This document shows positions 1 to 8,400 of a stretch of DNA of 64,000 nt, piece by piece. The stretch lies in the NCBI GenBank assembly GCA_019115125.1, contig DXEG01000051.1, forward strand, positions 1 through 64,000, written 5' to 3'. How positions within the stretch are numbered: position 1 is the stretch's first letter; the number at the start of each line of letters is the position of its first letter. The stretch is from Candidatus Blautia faecipullorum. Its GTDB lineage: Bacteria > Bacillota > Clostridia > Lachnospirales > Lachnospiraceae. A program made the translations under genes and the position numbers. The notes under the pieces were generated by a model that did no database searches, was not told the DNA's origin, and saw only the letters and a list, made by a program, of their open reading frames with translations.

Positions 1-114
1 CGCTTTGAACGATGCTGCGGAGTTATGACAGCCCTGCCAGGGGCGGCCTGTAATATCCCCACCGCTGGGGATGCGTGGCAAATACAGCGGGCTTGAAGTT
101 ACTGAAAAGTCAAG

Positions 115-179
115 GCAGCCGCGCCGAAGTGCGCCGTATGTTACAACGGCTCCAACCAGATCGGCGCGGCTGCTTTTTT
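115..179 (+). terminator. Intrinsic terminator/attenuator upstream of xis
   Basis: A perfect 13-bp stem (115-127 with 161-173) encloses a 33-nt loop that has its own small GCCGT/ACGGC hairpin, and is followed by TTTTTTG. It either ends transcription of a gene left of the window or attenuates read-through into the excisionase gene 24 bases downstream. Confidence 0.75.
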
Positions 180-202
180 GTTCTCGAAGGAGGCGAACAA
201 TT

Positions 203-508
203 ATGACTTCAAATTCGCCTGTTTGTTATGCGAATATTCCGTCCGGGACTTCCGGGCGTACTCATACAGAAAGATACTCCGCTGTTCAGCCTGCGGGCGT
301 TGGTAAGATCGGTATGACGATTGAAGAAGCTGCCGACTATACCGGCATTGGTCGCAATACCCTCCGCCGCCTTGTGGATTGGGGAAAAATCCCGGTCCTG
401 CGGATCGGGCGCAAGTCTATTGTCCGCGTGGATGTGATTTGCTGTTTTATGCAGATCAACGAGGGCCGCGATCTTCTGGACCGCAATCAGGTCCTTGCGG
501 TGGATTAA
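203..508 (+). CDS. Excisionase-family DNA-binding protein (Xis)
   Basis: Small (101 aa) helix-turn-helix protein of the excisionase/MerR-like family. Residues from about 38 carry the pattern MTIEEAADYTGIGRNTLRRL followed by a short wing (IPVLRIGRKSIVRVD), as in Tn916-type Xis proteins that bend DNA at the element ends and direct the integrase toward excision. The ATG at 203 was chosen because GAAGGAGG lies just upstream at 186-193; the open frame extends upstream to 71 but runs through a terminator there. It lies 115 bp before the integrase gene, the usual xis-int order. The first 37 residues are not recognised and may be element-specific. It probably acts with the integrase to excise the element whose right end lies here. 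Confidence 0.8.
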   Translation: MTSNSPVCYANIPSGTSGRTHTERYSAVQPAGVGKIGMTIEEAADYTGIGRNTLRRLVDWGKIPVLRIGRKSIVRVDVICCFMQINEGRDLLDRNQVLAVD

Positions 509-542
509 ACATAGAAACTTTGATACTAAGCAAGCGGTATGT

Positions 543-571
543 TTGATAGAGTGGACACCCTCTGCTATAAT
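543..571 (+). promoter_or_regulatory. SigA promoter for int
   Basis: TTGATA (543-548), 17-bp spacer, TATAAT (566-571) with an extended -10 TG at 563-564. It is followed by AAAGGAG (611-617) seven bases before the integrase ATG. Confidence 0.75.
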
Positions 572-623
572 CAGGGTGACACATCACTACGGTTCCGTTT
601 GCCAGCATGGAAAGGAGTTTGCT

Positions 624-1928
624 ATGGCAAAAGGATCTGTAAGAAAGAAAGGAAAGAAGTGGTACTATCGCTTTTATGTAGAGGATGCCAGCGGCAACCG
701 TGTTCAGAAGGAATTTCCGGGAACGGAAAGCAAGAGTGAAACCGAGTCCCTGCTTCGCAAGGCGATGGAGGACTATGAAACTAAAATGTTTCTGGCGCAG
801 GCCAAGAACATCACCCTGGGCGATATGCTGGATATGTGGATAGAGGAAGAACTGAAACCCAGCTCGTTGAGCGATGGGACGGTGACGGCCTACATCAATA
901 CGGTTTCCCGCATCAAAAAACACCCTATCGGTAAGCGCAAGCTCAAGACTGTAACCTCCGATCACCTGCAAAGCTACATGGATTTGTTGAGCTTTGGAGG
1001 AACAGGCCCGGACGGAGAACCTGTTGAGGCATTGAGCAAAGGGGCGCTGGGTCAGTATTCAGCGGTACTTCAAGGCTCTTTCCGCTTCTCGGTTTTTCCA
1101 AAACGGCTGATTACCTTCAACCCCATGCAGTATGTAGTGAAACGGGTCAAAGGTGAGGACTGTGAGCTGTTCACCGAGGATAGAGCCGGGGAACTTCCAG
1201 TTGAAACGCCGACCATCACCCATGAGCAGTATTTGGCGCTGAACGAGCTTTTGAAGAAAAAGCACAATCCCGCGCTGCTGCCTATCCAGATTGCCTACTT
1301 TGCCGGACTTCGTATCGGCGAGGTATGCGGGCTGACCTGGCAGGACATCGACTTGAAGGAACAGTGTCTTACCATCCGGCGGAGTATGCGGTATGATTCC
1401 GTAAGGAAGAAAACGCAAATCGGTCCAACCAAGCGTAAGAAAATTCGTACCGTGGATTTTTGTGATACGCTGGCGGCTATCCTGCGTGAAGCCAAGAAGG
1501 AGCAGATGCTTAACAGCATCAAGTATGGACCGCTGTACTCTCAAAACTACTATCGCATCGTCAAGGAAAAGAACCGTACCTACTACGAGGTCTATTCCTT
1601 GCCCCGGACGGAAACGCCCCCGGAAGATTACAACCAGGTTTCCTTCGTCTGCCTGCGGCCTGACGGAGCCTATGAAGCCCCCGCAACAGTCAGCAGCGTA
1701 TGCCGGTACTCCCGGAAGAAAATCGGGGATATGGATGACTTTCACTTCCATCTGTTGAGGCATACATACACGACCAACCTTCTCTCACACGGAGCAGCGC
1801 CCAAGGATGTGCAGGAGCTGCTGGGACACTCCGATGTAAGTACCACGATGAACATTTACGCCCACGCCACCAGAGAGGCCAAGCGGACTTCCGCAAGGCT
1901 GCTGGATCAGGTAGTGGGAACGGCCTGA
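624..1928 (+). CDS. int: Tyrosine recombinase/integrase of an integrative element
   Basis: Site-specific recombinase of the phage/ICE integrase family (434 aa). It has an N-terminal Arm-DNA-binding AP2-like segment (about 1-50, KGKKWYYRFYV), a SAM-like core-binding domain (about 65-180) and a C-terminal catalytic domain. Visible catalytic elements are the first Arg in AGLRIGEV, the HxxR box in HLLRHTY, and the His/Tyr pair in LGHSD...NIYAH near the C-terminus. Length and architecture match Tn916-like integrases. The ATG at 624 is preceded by AAAGGAG (611-617), and its own promoter sits in the xis-int gap. It is the last gene of the element, so the element end should lie in the next 100-200 bp. 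No frameshift is seen, so it is probably active. Confidence 0.92.
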   Translation: MAKGSVRKKGKKWYYRFYVEDASGNRVQKEFPGTESKSETESLLRKAMEDYETKMFLAQAKNITLGDMLDMWIEEELKPSSLSDGTVTAYINTVSRIKKHPIGKRKLKTVTSDHLQSYMDLLSFGGTGPDGEPVEALSKGALGQYSAVLQGSFRFSVFPKRLITFNPMQYVVKRVKGEDCELFTEDRAGELPVETPTITHEQYLALNELLKKKHNPALLPIQIAYFAGLRIGEVCGLTWQDIDLKEQCLTIRRSMRYDSVRKKTQIGPTKRKKIRTVDFCDTLAAILREAKKEQMLNSIKYGPLYSQNYYRIVKEKNRTYYEVYSLPRTETPPEDYNQVSFVCLRPDGAYEAPATVSSVCRYSRKKIGDMDDFHFHLLRHTYTTNLLSHGAAPKDVQELLGHSDVSTTMNIYAHATREAKRTSARLLDQVVGTA

Positions 1929-1934
1929 AAAAAG

Positions 1935-1974
1935 TTTCCCTTATTTCTTCTCGCAAGGGAAAAAATAAGGGAAA
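1935..1974. repeat. Inverted repeat after int (possible element end or terminator)
   Basis: Perfect 12-bp arms, TTTCCCTTATTT (1935-1946) and AAATAAGGGAAA (1963-1974), are separated by 16 bp and begin seven bases after the int stop codon. The loop carries another AAGGGAAA copy. There is no poly-T tail, so an integrase arm-binding or end-associated repeat is as likely as a terminator. Confidence 0.5.
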
Positions 1975-2003
1975 AGGGCCAACCCAAGGCGGTGAAAACG
2001 CCG

Positions 2004-2020
2004 GAAACACCAGTGTTTTC
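2004..2020. other. Candidate attachment-site core palindrome
   Basis: A near-palindrome (AAACAC-CA-GTGTTT core) sits about 80 bp after the integrase gene, where an ICE/host junction (att site) is expected. Only one end of the element is visible, so the matching repeat cannot be checked here. The assignment is positional inference. Confidence 0.25.
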
Positions 2021-2027
2021 AAGGGGT

Positions 2028-2153
2028 ATGGAATTTTTAACTGAGAAATGGGAATTTGGAAGAGATTGTTTTCTAAAAGGTGAATATGACAGCATGATGC
2101 GCGTGAAAAGTAAGGAAATCGCTGCTGAATTAATAACTTTGATCTTTGGATAA
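2028..2153 (+). pseudogene. Short ORF, possible 3' tail of the gene interrupted by the element
   Basis: A 41-codon open frame starting MEFLTEKWEF and ending ELITLIFG begins right after the candidate att palindrome, with AAGGGG four bases before its ATG. Element insertion often re-creates or truncates the 3' end of a host gene, and the position fits such a tail. The sequence is not recognised. It could also be a short independent ORF. From its stop to 2264 no other gene is seen. Confidence 0.3.
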
Positions 2154-2264
2154 GGGGAAGCAGAGTTTCTTTATAATAAGGACATGCAAATGAAGAAAAA
2201 ATGTGAGTGGGATGTTTGGGAATATTTAAAATAATGAGATCAGTCAGAGCTTGGAGGTGTTGTT

Positions 2265-2651
2265 ATGAGGCGGGAGTTAGGAATTGCGAGATGTGGACTG
2301 GCCTGTTGTTTATGCTCCGAAAATGTAACTTGTGCCGGCTGTGATTCGGGAAAATGTCCGGACAAGGACTGGTGCGAAAACAGACAATGTTCAATCGCTA
2401 AGAAAATTGATCATTGCTATGAATGTAATGAAAAGTGCAGAAAAGGATTGCTGCGCAAAATAAAACCCTATGCTTTTACAGAATTCGCCAGAAGATATGG
2501 GGAAGAGCATCTTTTAGACTGCCTTGAAAGGAACGAAAAGAAAGGTGTGATTTATCCCCGGGACGGTATAAATGGCGATTATGATGATTTTGATGATGTG
2601 GAGACATTGCTGGAATACATAGCGTCGGGGCAAAAAGGGGTATATTTATGA
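2265..2651 (+). CDS. DUF3795-type cysteine-rich protein
   Basis: A 128-aa protein with at least twelve cysteines in the first 65 residues (CGLACCLC, CAGC, CYEC, CRKG), the pattern of the DUF3795 family, whose members are small, probably metal- or Fe-S-binding and of unknown function. The second half (about 66-128) is predicted mixed and acidic, without a recognised motif. The ATG at 2265 has GGAGGTG eight bases upstream. It lies alone between the integrative-element end and the Wadjet operon, separated from the latter by that operon's promoter, so no functional link is implied. The biochemical role cannot be assigned from sequence. Confidence 0.75.
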   Translation: MRRELGIARCGLACCLCSENVTCAGCDSGKCPDKDWCENRQCSIAKKIDHCYECNEKCRKGLLRKIKPYAFTEFARRYGEEHLLDCLERNEKKGVIYPRDGINGDYDDFDDVETLLEYIASGQKGVYL

Positions 2652-2695
2652 GCTATAATATAACGCGGTCATATAAAAAAGACTGAGAAAATCTA

Positions 2696-2724
2696 TTGTG
2701 CAATGCCATCCATAATAGTATAAT
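2696..2724 (+). promoter_or_regulatory. Promoter of the Wadjet operon
   Basis: TTGTGC (2696-2701), 17-bp spacer, TATAAT (2719-2724), 41 bases before the GTG start of jetA. Because it overlaps the in-frame TTG at 2696, that upstream start for jetA is ruled unlikely. Confidence 0.65.
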
Positions 2725-2764
2725 ATTTCCAGTGAAAGTGCTTACTGCAGGAGGATGGCGGACT

Positions 2765-4243
2765 GTGAGAATAGATGAGACATTGAAGAAGCCGATGGCC
2801 GAGGCGAAGTATCTGAACGTGGACAACACAGACAGATACCGCCCGATCATCCGGCTTTTTTATTTGAATTACGAGAAGCTGAAGTATTGGATGTATCAGG
2901 AAGAGGTATACGAGGAATTAAAGCAGGATCCGTATTTTTCTGAGTACACGCCGGAGCAGTGCCAGCAGGATCTGACCGCGCTGGCCGGATGGGGGAATCT
3001 CATCACCATTCAGGATACAAGGAAGGTATCCACCATAGAAGAATTTAAGAACAAGAAATTCCGCTATCAGCTCTCGGAAGCGACGGTAGAGATCGAGCGA
3101 ATGGTGATTCGGGTTGAGAATCTGTTCATTGAGAGCTCATCCCTTGAACCTACCCTTCTTGAGAGAATACGCATCAGTCTGGAAAAGATCATTGAAGTGC
3201 CGGACATGGAACAGGAGCGGATCTATAGCTGGTGGAACGATCTGAATAACGACTTTATCCGCCTGAACCAGAATTATCAGGATTACATGCGCGAGCTGAA
3301 CAGTGTGAAAGCGGAGGAGATGATGAGGACGAAGGAATTCCTTGTTTTTAAGGATCGTCTGATCGAATATCTCCGAAGCTTTGTGAGAAGCCTTCAGGTA
3401 AATGTATCCGCCATTGAACAGAGATTGAAAGAGACAGACAGGGAGCTGATCGAAGAGATTTTGCGGCAGGTTACGGAGTATGAGCTGTCTATTCCGAGGA
3501 TTGACGTGGAAGTGGACGCGGAACAGATCTATGACAAGGTGAAAGGACGTTTTGCCAGTCTGGAAGAATGGTTCGCGGGCGCACAAGAGCGGGAATCCGA
3601 GGCGGCGAAGGTTTTTGATTCTACAAATGAGATCATACGGAAGATCACGAGATACGCGGCGCGGATCAGCGAGATGAGCAACAGCGGCTCCAACAGACGG
3701 GAGGAGTATTATAAGATTGCCGTTATGTTTTCAAAATGCAGGAATCAAAACGAGGCCCACAGGCTGGCGGCGACTGTGTTCGGTATGGAGAAGCCGCTTC
3801 ACCTGAAGGGAATTGCGGGGAGGCAGACGGAGAGCATCAACAGCGGCGTTTTTGATGAAGAACCTCACATGGCGACAGTAATGCCCCGAGTGCGTACATA
3901 TAAGGAAAAAGCGCAGCGGACGGGGATTGCCGACCATTCAAAAGAAAAAGAAGAGCTTCGTCTTGCGGCGATCCGAAGGATGGAAGAGGAGAGGAAGCTG
4001 TTAAAGAGCTATATTAAGGACAACAGGCTGGCCTTTGCGGAACTGCCTCAGATCGCGCCGGAAGTGAGGGATGTCTTTCTCACATGGCTGTCAAAGGCGC
4101 TGGAGAACAGGAACAGGAGAGGGAAAACAGAGGACGGGCAGATTTATTATATTGAAAACGCGGATACAAAGGAGATCTGTTTATTAAAATCACCGGACGG
4201 GACGCTGGAAATGCCGGCATATACCCTGAGGTTTGAGGAGTAA
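2765..4243 (+). CDS. jetA: Wadjet defence protein JetA (DUF2397/TIGR02677 family)
   Basis: A 492-aa protein of the DUF2397 family, the kleisin/MukF-like subunit of type II Wadjet anti-plasmid systems. The N-terminal segment (KYLNVDNTDRYRPIIRLFYL) is the conserved family opening, followed by winged-helix-like and long helical regions (about 130-400) expected for a subunit bridging SMC heads. The start is taken as GTG 2765, ten bases after AGGAGG (2749-2754) and downstream of the operon promoter; ATG 2795 is the alternative. Wadjet complexes extrude loops on small circular DNA and cleave it. The gene is first in the order jetA-jetB-jetC-jetD and 52 bp before jetB. Nothing suggests truncation. 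Confidence 0.88.
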   Translation: MRIDETLKKPMAEAKYLNVDNTDRYRPIIRLFYLNYEKLKYWMYQEEVYEELKQDPYFSEYTPEQCQQDLTALAGWGNLITIQDTRKVSTIEEFKNKKFRYQLSEATVEIERMVIRVENLFIESSSLEPTLLERIRISLEKIIEVPDMEQERIYSWWNDLNNDFIRLNQNYQDYMRELNSVKAEEMMRTKEFLVFKDRLIEYLRSFVRSLQVNVSAIEQRLKETDRELIEEILRQVTEYELSIPRIDVEVDAEQIYDKVKGRFASLEEWFAGAQERESEAAKVFDSTNEIIRKITRYAARISEMSNSGSNRREEYYKIAVMFSKCRNQNEAHRLAATVFGMEKPLHLKGIAGRQTESINSGVFDEEPHMATVMPRVRTYKEKAQRTGIADHSKEKEELRLAAIRRMEEERKLLKSYIKDNRLAFAELPQIAPEVRDVFLTWLSKALENRNRRGKTEDGQIYYIENADTKEICLLKSPDGTLEMPAYTLRFEE

Positions 4244-4295
4244 GTTTGGAAGCTGCCATTATTGTCGCAGCCAGCGCGCCATAAAAGGAGTAAAA

Positions 4296-5438
4296 ATGAG
4301 GACACTTGAAATATTACTTGAACGGCGGTGGATCCTGAAAAGCCGGGACAGGGAGCTGTACTATCAGATCAGAGACGAGCTGGGAAGCGTGAAAAAATTT
4401 CTGACGGAGAAGCTGGGCTATCAGGTCGTCGTCAACCCGTATCTGATCAAAGTAGAAAAAATGCCTGCGAAGCCGGAGAACTGGATGGGAATTCAGGAGT
4501 TTACGGATCCGATCGAATATGTATTTTTCTGCATGGTGCTGATGTTTCTGGAAGAGAAGGAGGCGGAAGAGCAGTTCGTGCTCTCAGAGCTGACAGAATT
4601 CATTGAGGGACAGTACCGGGAGGAACAGATTGACTGGACGGTATATCGTTACCGGCGGCATCTGATCAAGGTGATGAAATACTGTGCAGGCTGCGGGATC
4701 CTGGATATCAATGACGGCAGTGAAGAGAATTTCGCCAGAAATAACAGCAGCGAGGTATTGTATGAAAATACCGGGGTCTCCAGATATTTTATGAAGAACT
4801 TTACTCAGGATATTATGGGATATACAAGCCCGGCGGATTTTGAGAGGGAAGAATGGATCGACGTAAATGAGGACCGGGGGATCATCCGGCGTCAGAGGGT
4901 GTACAGGCGTCTGCTCATGAGCATGGGGATGGAGAAGGACAGGGATACAGAAGAAGATTTTGCCTATCTTCGTAATTTCCGGAACATGATACAGGGCGAG
5001 CTTTCAGAGCTTTTTGACTGCGAGCTGCATGTGCACAGGAACAGCGCGTTTCTTATTCTGGGAGAGGGCTGCCGTATGGGACGCTGCTTTCCGGAGGAGA
5101 ATACGCTGTCGGATATTGTTCTTTTGGTTCATTCGGTGATACAGGAGAAGATCCAAAGAAATGAACTTGTTTTGGGAGCGGAAGAAAGACTGGTAGTGCC
5201 GGGTGAATATTTTACAGGGATTCTGGAAGAATGCCGGGAAAGATACAGCAGAGGTTTTATTAAGACTTACAGGGAAATGACTACGCGGGAATTCTGCCAG
5301 CAGGTAAAGGCTTATATGACAGAGCTCGCGCTGATCGAAGAGGAATCCGGCAGTGTGAGGATCCATACTGCTGTGGGTAAGATTGCCGGACAATATCCAA
5401 AGGACTTCCTGAAGAACGGAGGAGAAAATGAACAGTAA
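4296..5438 (+). CDS. jetB: Wadjet defence protein JetB (DUF2398/TIGR02678 family)
   Basis: A 380-aa DUF2398-family protein, the MukE/KITE-like partner of JetA in type II Wadjet. Family-typical features are the opening LEILLERRWILKSRDRELY and a following block that ends near NPYLIKVEKMPAKPENWMG. The ATG at 4296 is preceded by AAGGAG (4285-4290); the frame is open from 4233 but that extension overlaps the end of jetA and lacks a ribosome site. Its 3' end overlaps jetC by 11 bases, suggesting translational coupling and stoichiometric assembly with the SMC subunit. It probably binds JetA winged-helix domains and contacts DNA (family knowledge). Confidence 0.87.
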   Translation: MRTLEILLERRWILKSRDRELYYQIRDELGSVKKFLTEKLGYQVVVNPYLIKVEKMPAKPENWMGIQEFTDPIEYVFFCMVLMFLEEKEAEEQFVLSELTEFIEGQYREEQIDWTVYRYRRHLIKVMKYCAGCGILDINDGSEENFARNNSSEVLYENTGVSRYFMKNFTQDIMGYTSPADFEREEWIDVNEDRGIIRRQRVYRRLLMSMGMEKDRDTEEDFAYLRNFRNMIQGELSELFDCELHVHRNSAFLILGEGCRMGRCFPEENTLSDIVLLVHSVIQEKIQRNELVLGAEERLVVPGEYFTGILEECRERYSRGFIKTYREMTTREFCQQVKAYMTELALIEEESGSVRIHTAVGKIAGQYPKDFLKNGGENEQ

Positions 5439-8400
5439 ATGGAAGATCAGCCGGGTGGGCCTGGTGGATTTCTGGTATTATGATGAGGAAGAGTTTGAAT
5501 TTCTGGACGGGAGGATGCTGCTGCGCGGAGCCAACGGATCGGGAAAATCCGTGACCATGCAGAGCTTCATCCCGCTCCTGCTGGACGGCAACATGCGGCC
5601 GGAGAGACTGGATCCCTTTGGCTCAAGGGCAAGAAAAATCGAGAATTATCTGCTTGAGGAAGGAGACGGAAGAGAAGAGCGGACAGGCTATTTGTATATG
5701 GAGCTGAAAAGAGAAGCCAGCGAGGAGTTTTTGACTCTGGGTATGGGAATCCGCGCCAGAAGAAATAAAAAGCTGGATTCGTGGTACTTCTGCGTCACAG
5801 ACGGACGCAGGGTAGGGAAAGATATTTTTCTTTACAAGGATGTGCAGAGCAGGATCGCCTGTACAATGCGGGAGCTAAAGAATCGTATCGGCGAAGGCGG
5901 AAAAGTGATGGAGACTCAGAACGAGTATGCCAGATGTGTGAACCGTCTGCTGTTCGGCTTTGAGACGCAGGAGGAGTATAAGGAGCTTTTGGAGCTTTTG
6001 ATCCAGCTCAGAACGCCCAAGCTGTCAAAAGACTTTAAGCCCACAGTGATCAATGATATATTGAGCAGCTCCCTGCAGACATTATCAGAGGACGATCTCC
6101 GGCCCATGTCAGAGGCCATCGAAAATATGGACAGCCTTAAAACAAACCTTGATACGCTGAATGAAAGTATACGCGCCGCGGAACAGATTGAGAAGGTTTA
6201 CGACCAGTACAATGAGATCGTGCTGTACGATAAGGCGCTTTTATTTTCAGGGGCGGTAAAGAAATGCGCGGAGCTTGGAGAAAAAGCCAAGACATACGAA
6301 AAGGAGATCGCCCGGTGCAGGCGGGAAGCTGAACAGGAGCAGGAGCGCTATGGGGAATTGTGTACGGAGGAAAAGGTCCTTGAAAAAGAAAAGGAATCGC
6401 TGTCAGACAGTGACGCGGCCAGACTGAAGGAAGAAGAGCTGCGTCTGCGCCGTTCCCTGGAGGAGACAGAGAACGTGATCGCCGGGAAAAAGAGGCAGGA
6501 GCAGGAAAAAAATGAGAAAAGGCTGGACGCGGAGGAAAGAAGGAAGCAGCAGGCTGAGAACAATGAACAGACATGGTCTGCTATTGAGGATCTCTTTGAG
6601 GAAATGGAAGGAGAGATCGACGGACTTGCCTTTGACGATTTTGAATTTATGAGGGCGGAGCTCAGAGAGAAAAGAGAAGAAGCATATGCCTTTGATTCTC
6701 ATACCCATCTGCTGAGAGATTATACGGAAAAGGTGGAACATGGGCGGGAAATACTTGAGGAGGAAAAGAACTGCGAAGAAAAATATAGCCGTTTCCTGCG
6801 GGAGCTGGACGAATATCAGAATGAAAAGAATCAGGCAGAAAGAGAGCTTCTCCAATATGACAATCTCCTGCATGAGACAAAGCAGGAACTGATCGAAGCC
6901 GTCTACCAGTGGGCTCATGGCAATAAAGAGCTTCCGACAGAGTCGGATGTGTTAAACGAGATATCCAGAAAAATCGAAGCATACCGGGCGGACTCTGATT
7001 ATTGGGAGATCCGGGATATGGGAAAAGCAGCCTTTGATAAGCGCGACGCGGAGATTGCCGGAAGACAGAGGGAGACTCAGTGGGAACTGGAACAGAAGAG
7101 AGAAGCGGCAGCGGCGGTTAAGGCAGAGCTTGAGGAGTGGAAAACGAAAAAAGAGCCGGAGCCGGAAAGAAGCGAAGCGGTGCAGAGAAACCGGTGTTTT
7201 CTTGATGAAAAAGAGATCCCGTACCTGCCGTTTTATAAAGCGGTGGATTTCGCCTCTGACCTGTACGGCGAAAAACGGGCGCGCCTTGAGGAAGCGCTTC
7301 TTAATATGGGGATTCTGGACGCGCTGATCGTGCCCGCTCAGTACCGCCAAAGGGTATTGGAGATGGATCCCGGCATGTGCGACCGCTACATTTTTACAGA
7401 CGCGGCAAGGGTTAAGAAGAACCTTACATCTCTTTTTGACATAGAAAACGCGGAAAACGATATCATATTGTATCAGAATGTGTCGGCGGCGCTTGCGTCT
7501 GTGGGAATTCTGGAAGAGTGGGAGGAAGGCGCCGGGCAGCGGACAGAGAGCGGCGCAGGGGAAAACGGAGCCGGCAGACGGTCAGGAGAGAGCGGTGCCG
7601 GAGGAGACGAGGACGGCAGAGCGATCGGGAATGGCGGCGCATGGATCTGTGAAAACGGCAATTACAGGATCGGCGTTCTGGAGGGAACCGTGGCAAAGAA
7701 TTATATGCCCTGCTTTATCGGAACCTCCGCCAGAGAACAGTACCGTATGGAAAAAATCTGGGAGCTGGAAGAACAATGCAGAGCTATGGACGACGAGATT
7801 CGGAGACTGGAGGAGGAAGCGGCGGCTCTGGAGGAGCGGAGGATCCTCCTGAAAAAGGAATGGGATTCTTTCCCTGACGGGCAGGATCTGAAGCTGGCGG
7901 CGAAAGAATTTGAAAAATGTGAGGATCGTCTGTCGGCTGTGAATGAGAAGATCCGCCGCCAGAAAGAACTGACGGAAGAAGTGCGCAGAGCCCTGGATCA
8001 GATCAGACAGAGGGCTCAGGAGATCAGCCGGAAGGTATATCTCACGCCCCGCCTGGACGTATTCACAGAAGCGCTGAAATCCCTGCACAATTACAGAGAC
8101 AGGCTGGCAGAGCTGCAGGTGACCCACGGGAATTACCGCAACGGCGTCAGCTATGTGAGAACTCAGGAAACCTATCTGGATGACATTGACAGGGATCTTG
8201 ACGATATCCGGTATGACCTTGGACGCGCTGTAAACAGTCGAAGGGAAACGGAAGGAACGCTGGCCTCTGTTCTTTCCCAGCTTGAGCTGACAGACTATGA
8301 AAAAATAAAGGAGCGGCTGGAGTATTGCATCAATCGTCTGGCACAGATTCCGATGGAAAAAGAGGCGTCTGTGAGGAGGCAGGCGAACCTGCAGAATACA

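Noticed and set aside
2184-2234. 16-codon ORF MQMKKKCEWDVWEYLK after AAGGAC
   Set aside because: Too short and unrecognised; no conservation can be assessed, and it is followed closely by the DUF3795 gene with its own ribosome site.
2696-2764. TTG at 2696 as start of jetA, adding 23 residues
   Set aside because: It coincides with the -35 element of a good promoter and lacks a ribosome site; GTG 2765 has AGGAGG.
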